From assembly GCA_937862735.1 (NCBI GenBank), contig CALMDH010000243.1, forward strand, positions 15,760 through 79,759: DNA of 64,000 bases. The letters are read 5' to 3'. This DNA is from M0108 sp937862735 (GTDB taxonomy: Bacteria > Pseudomonadota > Gammaproteobacteria > Chromatiales > Chromatiaceae). The translations under genes and the position numbers were made by a program. This document shows, in pieces, positions 16,022-23,894 of this stretch. Every line of letters starts with the position of its first letter. The first letter of the stretch is position 1. The notes beneath the pieces are model-generated. The model saw only the letters and a list, made by a program, of their open reading frames with translations, had not been told where the DNA came from and searched no databases.

Positions 16022-16291
16022 TCAGCGACGCAGACCCAGGCGACCAATCAGCGCGCGATAGCGGTCCAGGTCCTTGCCCTTGAGGTAGTCCAGCAGTTTG
16101 CGGCGGGAATTCACCATCCGCACCAGGCCGCGGCGGGAGTGATGGTCGCCCTTGTGCTGGGCGAAGTGACCGCTGAGGTCGAGGATGCGGGCGGTCAGCA
16201 GGGCCACCTGGACCTCGGGGGAACCCGTGTCGCCCGGGGCACGCTGATAATCCTGAATGACCTTGGCTTTGTCGGCTGCGCTCATTGCCAT
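16022..16291 (-). CDS. rpsO: 30S ribosomal protein S15
   Basis: The product is the standard 89 residues. It carries the S15 core GSPEVQVALLTARI and the 16S-binding segment HFAQHKGDHHSRRGL, ending RLGLRR. The start at 16291 has GGGAGG six bases upstream; a second ATG two codons later is less well placed. S15 binds 16S rRNA early in 30S assembly. The gene sits between truB and pnp as in most gammaproteobacteria. An intrinsic terminator lies between truB and this gene, so rpsO-pnp may also have its own promoter; I did not identify one. Confidence 0.98.
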   Translation of the reverse strand: MAMSAADKAKVIQDYQRAPGDTGSPEVQVALLTARILDLSGHFAQHKGDHHSRRGLVRMVNSRRKLLDYLKGKDLDRYRALIGRLGLRR

Positions 16292-16385
16292 GTTGTCTGC
16301 CTCCCGTGAAGGTGTGACGCAATTAAAGCCCGGGGCGGTGGTTGCCGCCGACCCTCCGACAATGAGATCAGGGGGCCAGGCCGTT

Positions 16386-16413
16386 AAAAAAGCCGGCGGG
16401 CACCCGCCCGCCA
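16386..16413 (-). terminator. Intrinsic terminator downstream of truB
   Basis: Read on the minus strand, GGCGGGC-GGGT-GCCCGCC forms a seven-pair GC stem. After three bases a run of six T residues follows (A-run at 16386-16391 on the plus strand). It would separate rimP-to-truB transcription from rpsO-pnp. Confidence 0.8.
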
Positions 16414-16436
16414 GCGGTGAAAATTATACCCCGCCG

Positions 16437-17360
16437 CTAGAGCAGGCGCTTGGGCTGGACCTTGCCATCATCGAGGATGCAGCCGACACCGAGGAAGTGG
16501 CGGGAGGGGTCGTAGAGCCGCACCAACCCCGCGGTGGGGGCCTGGGGCACCAGCACCGCCTGCCCCTGGCGCAGATAGAAGGCGGCATCCGCCGTCAGGC
16601 GCACCGCCGGCCAATGCTCCAGGGCGCTCTCCAGGGGCAGGAGCAGGCTGTCCAGGGCGGGATAGGGGTCCTCCTCGGCGGCGATGAGGTCCTCGATCTC
16701 CTCCAGGGTCACGAAGCGCCGCTCGGGTTCGACATAGGGCCCGACCCCGGTGCGGCGCAGGCCGATGACGTGTCCGCCACAACCGAGCTCGGCGCCGATA
16801 TCCTCGGCCAGGGTGCGGACATAGGTGCCCTTGGAACAATGAACGTCCAGTTCCAGCTCCGGCAGGGCCAGGTCGATCAACACCATGCGGTGGATGGTCA
16901 CCGTCCGCGGCTGGCGCTCGACCTCGATCCCCTGGCGCGCCAGCTTGTAGAGGCGCTCCCCCTGATGCTTGACCGCCGAGTACATGGGCGGAAGCTGCTC
17001 GATGGGGCCCAGGAACCGCGCCATGACCGCCTGCAGCCGGGTCTCGTCGACCCCCACCACCGGGCGCGTCTCCAGGACCTCGCCCTCGGCGTCCGCCGTG
17101 GTGGTGGTGATCCCCAGCCGGATACGCACCCGATAGTGCTTGTCGGCATCGAGGAGATAGGTGGAGAACTTGGTCGCGCCCCCCAGACAAACCGGCAGGA
17201 GACCGGTCGCCAGGGGATCCAGGCTGCCAGTGTGCCCCGCCTTGTTGGCCTGATAGAGTCGCTTGACCCGCTGCAAGGCCTCGTTCGAGGACAGGTGCAG
17301 CGGTTTATCGAGCAGCAGGATGCCATCGATGTCACGGCCGTGCTTACGCCGACGCCCCAT
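16437..17360 (-). CDS. truB: tRNA pseudouridine(55) synthase
   Basis: The enzyme makes pseudouridine 55 in the T-loop of tRNAs. The 307-residue product is the normal length and starts with GILLLDKP. It has the catalytic motif GHTGSLDPLATG with D48 as the nucleophilic aspartate, and the usual KGTYVRTLAEDIG segment in the second half. The ATG at 17360 fits the family N-terminus. The gene follows rbfA by 66 bases in the nus operon, and an intrinsic terminator lies just downstream. Confidence 0.97.
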   Translation of the reverse strand: MGRRRKHGRDIDGILLLDKPLHLSSNEALQRVKRLYQANKAGHTGSLDPLATGLLPVCLGGATKFSTYLLDADKHYRVRIRLGITTTTADAEGEVLETRPVVGVDETRLQAVMARFLGPIEQLPPMYSAVKHQGERLYKLARQGIEVERQPRTVTIHRMVLIDLALPELELDVHCSKGTYVRTLAEDIGAELGCGGHVIGLRRTGVGPYVEPERRFVTLEEIEDLIAAEEDPYPALDSLLLPLESALEHWPAVRLTADAAFYLRQGQAVLVPQAPTAGLVRLYDPSRHFLGVGCILDDGKVQPKRLL

Positions 17361-17426
17361 GGATCGTTTGTCCTTCAGTAAACGGAAAACGGAAAGGAAG
17401 TGCCGATGAGACGGCCAGCCCTGAGG

Positions 17427-17942
17427 TCAGCCGCCCCCGGCGCTGGCAGGCGGGGCGGAACCTCGCCCCCCGCTCCCCGGCTCGTCGCGGCTCGGCCCCG
17501 CGTCCACCCCCGCGGGGTTCCCGGCCGCCGGGGTCATGGCCGCCGCCGGCCCCACGTCCTGGGCCGCTTCGGCCACCGCGCCGTCCCCCTGACCGGAGGC
17601 GAGGGCCTCGTCGATGAGGTGCGTGAGGTGCTCGCCCCGGGCGATGGACTCGTCATGTTCGAAGTGCAGTTGCGGGATGGTCCGCAACCGCACCCGCCGC
17701 GCCAGTTGGGCGCGGAGGAAACCGGCGAGCTTGCCGTTGAGCAGCCTGGCCTGTTCCTGGCTGCCCTCGTCCAGGGGGAAGCAGGTGAAATAGACCTTGG
17801 CCCAGGACAGGTCACGGCTGACGCGCACCTCCTGGAGGGTCACGCGGTGCAGGCGCGGGTCGCGGACCTCGTCGCGCAGGATGGCGACCAGCTCCCGCCG
17901 CAGTTCCGCGCCAATGCGCTCGGTGCGGTCAAATTCCTTCAT
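17427..17942 (-). CDS. rbfA: 30S ribosome-binding factor A with C-terminal extension
   Basis: RbfA helps mature the 5' end of 16S rRNA and is needed for growth in the cold. Residues 1-120 match the family (FDRTERIGAELRRELVAIL, RDPRLHRVTLQEVRVSRDL, and the ending ESIARGEHLTHLIDEAL). The protein has 171 residues, whereas about 130 is usual. The extra C-terminal 50 residues are Ala/Gly/Pro-rich and low complexity, probably disordered. It lies 50 bases after infB in the nus operon. Confidence 0.95.
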   Translation of the reverse strand: MKEFDRTERIGAELRRELVAILRDEVRDPRLHRVTLQEVRVSRDLSWAKVYFTCFPLDEGSQEQARLLNGKLAGFLRAQLARRVRLRTIPQLHFEHDESIARGEHLTHLIDEALASGQGDGAVAEAAQDVGPAAAMTPAAGNPAGVDAGPSRDEPGSGGRGSAPPASAGGG

Positions 17943-17992
17943 GACTCGCCCGGTTGCCCCGCCGGGCTCAAATCGTTCATGGCGGCCAAGAC

Positions 17993-20911
17993 TCAGAGCT
18001 CACGCTTACGCACGGTGCGCTCGAAGACCTCGATGTGGTCGCCAACCCGCACGTCGTTGTAGTTCTTGACGCCGATGCCGCACTCCATGCCCGCCTTGAC
18101 CTCGCCGGCATCCTCCTTGAAGCGGCGCAGGGACTCCAGGGCCCCCTCGTAGATGACCACGTTGTCGCGCAGCACGCGGATGGGGTTGTTGCGCTTGACC
18201 ACGCCCTCCACCACCATGCAGCCAGCGATGGCGCCGAACTTGGAGGAGCGGAAGACGTCGCGCACCTCGGCCAGGCCGATGATGGACTCGGTCACCTCCG
18301 GGCTGAGCAGACCGGACAGGGCCTTCTTCACGTCGTCCAGCAACTCGTAGATGATGCTGTAGTAGCGCAGATCGAGGCCCTTGTCCTCCACCACCCGGCG
18401 GGCGGCGGCGTCGGCGCGGACGTTAAAGCCGAGCAGGATGGCGTTCGAGGTCACCGCCAGGTTGGCGTCGGACTCGGTGATGCCCCCCACCCCGGCGGCG
18501 ACGATGACCACCTTGACCTCGTCCGTGGACAGCTTGTTGAGGCTGTCGCGCAGGGCCTCCATGCTGCCCTGGACATCGGCCTTGAGGACGATGTTGACCG
18601 TCTTGGCCTCGCCCTCCTTGAGCTGGGAAAAGAGCTGATCGAGGCTGGCGACCTTCTGGTCCTCGAACCGCGAGGCCCGCTCGCGACCGGCGCGCAGGGC
18701 GGCGACTTCACGGGCGCGGCGCTCATCGGCCACCACCACCACCTCGTCGCCGGCGTTGGGGGTACCGGACAGCCCCAGGACCTGGACCGGGATGGACGGT
18801 CCGGCCTCCTTTACCAGGCGGCCGGTCTCGTCGAACATGGCCCGTACCCGGCCGAACTCGGTGCCGGTGACGATCATGTCACCCTGGTGGAGGGTGCCGG
18901 CCTGAACCAGGATGGTGGCCACCGGGCCACGGCCCTTGTCGAGACTGGATTCGACCACCGCGCCCCGCGCCGGACCGGAGACCGGGGCCTTGAGCTCCAG
19001 GACCTCCGCCTGCAAGAGCACGGCGTCGAGCAGATCGTCGATGCCCAGGCCCGACTTGGCGGAGACCTGAACCATCATGGTGTCGCCACCCCACTCCTCG
19101 GCTACCACCTCGTGCTGGGTCAGCTCCTGCATGACCCGGTCCGGGTTGGCCGCGGGCTTGTCCATCTTGTTGATGGCGACCACGATCGGCACCTTGGAGG
19201 CGCGGGCATGCTGGATGGCTTCCACCGTCTGGGGCATGACCCCGTCGTCCGCCGCCACCACCAGGATGACGATGTCGGTGACCTGGGCGCCGCGGGCGCG
19301 CATGGCGGAGAAGGCGGCGTGGCCGGGGGTGTCGAGGAAGGACACCATGCCCCGCGCCGTCTTCACGTGATAGGCACCAATGTGCTGGGTGATGCCGCCG
19401 GCCTCGCCCGCCGCCACCTTGGTGCGGCGGATGTAGTCGAGCAGGGAGGTCTTGCCGTGGTCGACATGGCCCATGATGGTGACCACCGGTGGCCGGGGCT
19501 CCTGGGCCAGTTCGCCCAGCTCCCGCTCCAGCTCCTTCATCAGGGCGTCCTCGACGTCCTCGCGCTTGGCGGCGATGGCCTTGTGGCCCATCTCCTCCAC
19601 CAGCAGGCTGGCGGTATCCGCATCCAGGGTCTGGTTGATGGTGACCATCATGCCCTGCTTGAACAGCTCGCGGATGACATCGCTGGCCTTGACGGACATG
19701 CGCGCCGCCAGTTCGCCGACGGTGATGGACTCCGGGATCTCCACCTCCCGGACCACCTTCATGGTCGGGCGCTGGAAGCCGTGCTTGTCCTGGAGCTGGG
19801 GCTTGCCCATGCGCTTCTTGCGCCGCACGCCCCGGCCGCCGGCCGGGCCGCCGCCCGCCTCTTCCTCGTACTCCGCCACCAGGGGCAGGATGTCGCGATC
19901 CCGCAGGGAGTCCTTGCGCGCCGCCTTCTTGACGGACTTCTCCTTCTCGGTGGTCTCGACGCGGGGTTTGACGATCTTGAGGGGCTTGGGCTCGGCCTTA
20001 GCGCCCTCCTCCTTGCGCGCCTTGGCGCGGGCCAGGGATTCTTCGTCCTCTTCCTCTGCAAGGACTTCCGCCTCGATCTCCACCAGACGGGCCTTGGCCT
20101 CTTCCTCGGCGCGGCGGCGTTCCTCTTCCTCCGCCAGGCGGCGGGCCTCCGCCTCGGCCTGACGCCGCAGTTCCTCCTGCGCCCGGCGACGGGCTTCCTC
20201 CTCGCGGGCCTGGCGTTCCTGATCCTCGAGATCGGCGTAGCGCCGGGCCTCGACCTCGGCGCGGCGGGCCTCAAGCTCACTACGGCGCCGGGCCTCGTCG
20301 ATCCGCGGCCGCGGGGGCTCGGCCCGACGGCGGGTCTCGGTGGCCGCCGGGCGGGCCGGGGCAGCGGTTGGCGCCCGGGGCGCGGGCGCGGGCGCGGCTG
20401 GGGCGAGGGGCGCGGGCGTGGCCTCGACCGGCGTCGGCGCGGGGGCCGGCGCAGGCGCGGGCGCAAGGGTGGGGGTCGGGACCGCTGCCGGCGCCGCGGC
20501 CGGGGCGGGGGCTACGGGCGCGGGGGTAGCGACCGGCGCCTCGCCCTCGCCGACCCCCGGGCGCTTGACGTAGACCCGCTTCTTGCGCACCTCGACGCTG
20601 ACCGTCTTGGCCCGGGGCGCCGGGGCAGCGGTCCGGGGGCCTCCCGGTGAGCGGGGGGCCACCGCGGGCTGACGCAGTTCGCTGACGGACTTGCGCTTGA
20701 GGGTGACGCGACTGGGGGCCGCGGCGGCCTCGGCCGTGTCCTGCTTGCCGTGGCTGCGGCGCAGATAGGTCAGGAGCTGGATCTTCTCCTGCTCACTGAG
20801 CTGGGAATCGGGGTCGGTGACGGCGATCCCCGCATCCTGTAATTGACTCAGCAGACGTTCGACCGGAATGCCCACGATACCGGCGAGATGTTTGACCGTA
20901 ACTTCACTCAT
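17993..20911 (-). CDS. infB: Translation initiation factor IF-2
   Basis: IF-2 is the GTPase that brings initiator tRNA to the 30S subunit. At 972 residues it is longer than the E. coli form (890). The N-terminus begins with the IF2-associated domain (VKHLAGIVGIPVERLLSQL). A long Ala/Pro-rich linker follows (about 120-200), then a strongly charged Arg/Glu/Ala coiled-coil stretch (about 200-290). The GTPase core shows GHVDHGKTSLL, DTPGH and NKMD, and the C-terminal tRNA-binding domain is intact. The linker is encoded by very GC-rich low-complexity DNA, so large spurious open frames appear on the opposite strand. It follows nusA by 18 bases. Confidence 0.98.
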   Translation of the reverse strand: MSEVTVKHLAGIVGIPVERLLSQLQDAGIAVTDPDSQLSEQEKIQLLTYLRRSHGKQDTAEAAAAPSRVTLKRKSVSELRQPAVAPRSPGGPRTAAPAPRAKTVSVEVRKKRVYVKRPGVGEGEAPVATPAPVAPAPAAAPAAVPTPTLAPAPAPAPAPTPVEATPAPLAPAAPAPAPRAPTAAPARPAATETRRRAEPPRPRIDEARRRSELEARRAEVEARRYADLEDQERQAREEEARRRAQEELRRQAEAEARRLAEEEERRRAEEEAKARLVEIEAEVLAEEEDEESLARAKARKEEGAKAEPKPLKIVKPRVETTEKEKSVKKAARKDSLRDRDILPLVAEYEEEAGGGPAGGRGVRRKKRMGKPQLQDKHGFQRPTMKVVREVEIPESITVGELAARMSVKASDVIRELFKQGMMVTINQTLDADTASLLVEEMGHKAIAAKREDVEDALMKELERELGELAQEPRPPVVTIMGHVDHGKTSLLDYIRRTKVAAGEAGGITQHIGAYHVKTARGMVSFLDTPGHAAFSAMRARGAQVTDIVILVVAADDGVMPQTVEAIQHARASKVPIVVAINKMDKPAANPDRVMQELTQHEVVAEEWGGDTMMVQVSAKSGLGIDDLLDAVLLQAEVLELKAPVSGPARGAVVESSLDKGRGPVATILVQAGTLHQGDMIVTGTEFGRVRAMFDETGRLVKEAGPSIPVQVLGLSGTPNAGDEVVVVADERRAREVAALRAGRERASRFEDQKVASLDQLFSQLKEGEAKTVNIVLKADVQGSMEALRDSLNKLSTDEVKVVIVAAGVGGITESDANLAVTSNAILLGFNVRADAAARRVVEDKGLDLRYYSIIYELLDDVKKALSGLLSPEVTESIIGLAEVRDVFRSSKFGAIAGCMVVEGVVKRNNPIRVLRDNVVIYEGALESLRRFKEDAGEVKAGMECGIGVKNYNDVRVGDHIEVFERTVRKREL

Positions 20912-20929
20912 TCGGTGTGGCCTCCGGCG

Positions 20930-22435
20930 TTAGACGCCCGCCTCCTCGGTAAACCAGTGTTCGCGGGCCTTCATGATGAGTTGGGCCGCCTTGTCGCCAT
21001 CCAGTCCCGTGGCCTCCACCAGTTCATCCACGGACTGCTCCGCCAGATCGTCCAGGGTGCGGATTCCCTTGCTGGCCAGGGAAAAGGCCAGGGCCTCGTC
21101 CATGCCCTCCAGGGCCAGCAGATCGGCCGCCGGTTCGCCATCGAGGGTCTCCTCGCTGGCGATGGCCCGGGTCAGCAGGGCGTCCTTGGCCCGTTCGCGC
21201 AACTGGGTGACCACGTCCTCGTCGAACTCGGCGATGGCCAGCATCTCCGCCAGGGGCACGTAGGCCACCTCGTCGATGCTGGTGAAGCCCTCCTCCACCA
21301 GGACCGTCGCCACCTCCTCGTCGATGTCGAGCTGTTCCATGAAGGTCTCCAGGAGCTTGCGGGACTCCTGCTCGCTCTTGGTGGCGGCCTCGGCCTCGTT
21401 CATGACGTTGAGATGCCAGCCGGTGAGCTGACTGGCCAAGCGGACGTTCTGCCCGCCGCGGCCGATGGCCTGGGAGAGGTTCTCCTCCTTGACCGCCACG
21501 TCCATGGAATTGGCGTCCTCGTCGATGACGATGGACACCACGTCAGCCGGGGACATGGCGTTGATGACGTACTGGGCCGGGTTGTCGTTCCAGAGGATGA
21601 TGTCGACCCGCTCGCCGTTGAGCTCGTTGGAGACCGCCTGGACCCGGGAGCCCCGCATACCCACGCAGGCCCCGACCGGGTCGATGCGGGGATCACGGCT
21701 GCGCACGGCGATCTTGGCGCGGGAGCCCGGGTCCCGGGCGGCGCCCAGGATCTCGATGATGCCCTCCCCGACCTCCGGCACCTCCAGCTTGAAGAGCTCG
21801 ATGAGCAGCTCAGGCCGGGTGCGGCTGACCAGCAACTGGGGGCCCCGGGGCTGGGCGCTGACCTCGTAGAGATAGCCGCGCAACCGGTCACCGGGGCGGA
21901 CAGACTCCCGGGGGATGACCTGATCGCGGGGGATCAGGGCCTCGGCGTTGCCCCCCAGGTCGAGGATGATGGTGCCGCGCTCGGCCTTCTTGACCAGGCC
22001 GGTGACCAGTTCACCCTTACGGTCCTGGTAGGCCTCCACCACCTTGGCGCGCTCGGCGTCGCGGACCTTCTGGACGATGACCTGCTTGGCGGCCTGGGCG
22101 GCGATGCGGCCACCGAGTTCGATCTCGATGGCCTCCTCGACGTAGTCCCCGACCTGAAGCCCGGGGTCAAGCGCCTGGGCCGCGGACAAGACGAGCTGGC
22201 AATCAGGCAGCTCGACCTCCTCACCCTTATCGGGGTCCGCGACTACCTCCCAGCGCCGGAAGGCCTGGTAATTGCCGGTCGCGCGGTCGATCGCCACGCG
22301 GGCATCCGCCTCGCCACCCAGCTTCTTGCGGGTGGCCGTGGCCAGGGCGGCCTCCATGGCCTCGAAGATGACCTCCTTGGGGACATCCTTCTCGTTGGAG
22401 ACGGCCTCGACCACTAACAGAATTTCTTTACTCAT
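20930..22435 (-). CDS. nusA: Transcription termination/antitermination factor NusA
   Basis: NusA binds RNA polymerase and modulates pausing, termination and rRNA antitermination. The 501-residue product has the N-terminal polymerase-binding domain (EILLVVEAVSNEKDVPKE), an S1 domain around GLVKKAERGTIILDLGG, and two KH domains (RDPRIDPVGACVGMRGSR; AIGRGGQNVRLASQLTG). Two C-terminal acidic repeats follow, as in E. coli. It is the second gene of the operon, 82 bases after rimP. In E. coli NusA regulates this operon through terminators in its leader. Two leader terminators are present here as well. Confidence 0.98.
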   Translation of the reverse strand: MSKEILLVVEAVSNEKDVPKEVIFEAMEAALATATRKKLGGEADARVAIDRATGNYQAFRRWEVVADPDKGEEVELPDCQLVLSAAQALDPGLQVGDYVEEAIEIELGGRIAAQAAKQVIVQKVRDAERAKVVEAYQDRKGELVTGLVKKAERGTIILDLGGNAEALIPRDQVIPRESVRPGDRLRGYLYEVSAQPRGPQLLVSRTRPELLIELFKLEVPEVGEGIIEILGAARDPGSRAKIAVRSRDPRIDPVGACVGMRGSRVQAVSNELNGERVDIILWNDNPAQYVINAMSPADVVSIVIDEDANSMDVAVKEENLSQAIGRGGQNVRLASQLTGWHLNVMNEAEAATKSEQESRKLLETFMEQLDIDEEVATVLVEEGFTSIDEVAYVPLAEMLAIAEFDEDVVTQLRERAKDALLTRAIASEETLDGEPAADLLALEGMDEALAFSLASKGIRTLDDLAEQSVDELVEATGLDGDKAAQLIMKAREHWFTEEAGV

Positions 22436-22517
22436 TCACCTATTCCCGAATCAACGTTCAGGCTCAGTCAGGGTGCGGTTCATCGCCAGGTCTGATGCCA
22501 CGCCGGGTTCCGGCTGG

Positions 22518-22982
22518 CTAAAATTCCGGCACGAGCCGCGCGGACTCGATCATGGCCAGGGGCAGCTCGAACATCCTGCCCTCGCCCTCCAGGCGCAGGC
22601 AATCACCGACCACGCCGGCCAGCAGGCCCTCGAAATGGCGGCGGCCCTCCAGCTTGGCGCCCAGTCGCACCTTGGCGCGCCGACCGCGAAAGCGCTCGTA
22701 GTGCCCCACGCCGAAGAGGGGGCGGTCCAGCCCCGGAGAGGAGACCTCTAGATCGTAGTGGCCCGGAATGGGGTCCTCCACGTCCAGCACCCCGCTGAGT
22801 TGGTGACTGACGGCGGCGCAATCGTCCAGGTTGATGCCTTGTTCGGCGTCGATGTAGACGCGCAGCACGGCCCCCCCATGGCTACCGCCGCGCTGGGCCT
22901 GTTCCACGCCGACCAGTTCGTAGCCCATGGGTTCGACGACCGACCGGGCCAGTTCCGCCAATTTGTGTGCCGAATGCGTCAT
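22518..22982 (-). CDS. rimP: Ribosome maturation factor RimP
   Basis: The 154-residue product has the standard size and the family's N-terminal part (VVEPMGYELVGVEQ), the LRVYIDAEQGINLDDCA motif, and the signature EVSSPGLDRPL in the middle. The C-terminal Sm-like domain follows. RimP is needed for 30S assembly. It is the first gene of the operon; the promoter at 23176-23204 and the double-terminator leader lie directly upstream. Confidence 0.97.
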   Translation of the reverse strand: MTHSAHKLAELARSVVEPMGYELVGVEQAQRGGSHGGAVLRVYIDAEQGINLDDCAAVSHQLSGVLDVEDPIPGHYDLEVSSPGLDRPLFGVGHYERFRGRRAKVRLGAKLEGRRHFEGLLAGVVGDCLRLEGEGRMFELPLAMIESARLVPEF

Positions 22983-23025
22983 CCGCCGCCGCTACGATCG
23001 CAATGAACGAAAAGGGGTCATAAAC

Positions 23026-23047
23026 AAAAAATGGGCCTTGAGGCCCA
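23026..23047 (-). terminator. Second intrinsic terminator in the rimP leader
   Basis: On the minus strand TGGGCC-TCAA-GGCCCA is followed by six T residues. It lies between the leader promoter and the rimP start at 22982, so transcription of the operon must read through it. Confidence 0.75.
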
Positions 23048-23106
23048 CTCGCTGCGTCAGGACCCTGGCCACCCAAGGCGCCGGGGTCACGAAAAAACGA
23101 GAAACC

Positions 23107-23169
23107 AAAAAAAACCCCGGTTCCGGGGTCCTGGTCGGTCAGAGCTCCCTCAGGAACCCCGTTCCAATC
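23107..23169 (-). promoter_or_regulatory. Leader RNA with terminator/antiterminator architecture
   Basis: About 60 bases lie between the predicted transcription start (about 23169) and the end of a strong intrinsic terminator: CCCCGG-AA-CCGGGG followed by eight T, at 23107-23128. A segment near the 5' end (GGGGTTCCTG, 23151-23160) can pair with CAGGACCCC (23125-23133), which includes the left arm of that terminator, with only one bulged T. The two helices exclude each other, the usual design of an attenuator. A small 5' hairpin (GGAAC/GTTCC) competes too. No tRNA, uORF or known riboswitch fold was recognised. Alternatively the segment yields a short terminated RNA of about 60 nt. Confidence 0.55.
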
Positions 23170-23175
23170 GCTGGC

Positions 23176-23204
23176 ATAATACGTCCCTTTCCGCCCCTGG
23201 GCAA
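23176..23204 (-). promoter_or_regulatory. Sigma70-type promoter for the rimP-nusA-infB operon
   Basis: On the minus strand TTGCCC (-35, 23199-23204) is followed after exactly 17 bases by TATTAT (-10, 23176-23181). It points into the rimP leader and lies about 195 bases upstream of the rimP start. No promoter mapping supports it; the hexamers and spacing are good. Confidence 0.65.
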
Positions 23205-23297
23205 GACGGCGCCGGAATATATGTCAGCATTCATCCTTTAGCCATTGGCCTTCAGCCGTTACTTTCCCAGCCATTGCCCCGCCCCGCGAAAGAGTCC

Positions 23298-23894
23298 ATG
23301 CCCCCTGCCCTTAACCCTTCATCCCCGCCCCACGCGCAGAACCTGGACGGGGCACATTCCCCCAGCCCGCGTCAGCCCCTGGAGCCGCTCATCCTCCTGG
23401 CGGGAACCCGCACCCGGACCCTGCTGGAGCGTGCCGCCCGACACTATGGTCTGTCGACGCCGCGGGTGGATATCCGCTGCGACCTGCGGGGCCGCGGGGC
23501 CGGCCAGGTCCGGCGCCAGACGGGGCAGATCTGGACGGTGCGTTACAACCCCGCCCTGCTGGCGCGCCATGGCGAGGACTTTCTGGCCCGCACCGTCCCC
23601 CATGAGGTCGCCCACGTCATCGCCTTTCACCGCCACGGCCCCCGCATTCACCCCCACGGGGCCGAGTGGCGGGCCATCATGCGCCTTTTCGGCGTCCCGC
23701 CGACGCGCTGTCACGATTACGATGTCAGCGACCTGCAAACCCGAACCCTGGACCGCTTCCCCTACCGCTGCGGCTGCCGCTCCCACCTCCTGACCAGCAT
23801 CCGCCACCACCGCATCCAGCGTGGCCAACGCTATCTCTGCCGCGCCTGCGGCCAGGCCCTGGTGCCGGCCTTGACGGCGGGAGACGGCGACTAA
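23298..23894 (+). CDS. SprT-like zinc metalloprotease family protein
   Basis: The 198-residue product has the SprT layout: a zinc-binding HEVAH helix (H102, E103, H106), a third likely ligand in the HPHGAEW segment (H120), and a C-terminal zinc ribbon (C158/C160 and C181/C184). Eukaryotic Spartan relatives cleave DNA-protein crosslinks; bacterial SprT is little characterised. The first 30 residues are Pro/Ser-rich and outside the family, so the true start could be later. The ATG at 23298 is the first one past the leader region, with only a weak ribosome site. It is divergent from the nus operon and converges on metA with a four-base overlap of the stop codons. Confidence 0.88.
   Translation: MPPALNPSSPPHAQNLDGAHSPSPRQPLEPLILLAGTRTRTLLERAARHYGLSTPRVDIRCDLRGRGAGQVRRQTGQIWTVRYNPALLARHGEDFLARTVPHEVAHVIAFHRHGPRIHPHGAEWRAIMRLFGVPPTRCHDYDVSDLQTRTLDRFPYRCGCRSHLLTSIRHHRIQRGQRYLCRACGQALVPALTAGDGD

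Noticed and set aside
13654..20650. Very long plus-strand open frames opposite pnp (809 codons) and infB (898 codons)
   Set aside because: They are shadows of real minus-strand genes in GC-rich DNA. They carry no ribosome site or domain, and the minus-strand families are certain.
22983..23200. A tRNA gene upstream of rimP, as in E. coli (metY)
   Set aside because: The short RNA segment has no cloverleaf, anticodon stem or CCA-adjacent T-arm. The hairpins there are terminators.
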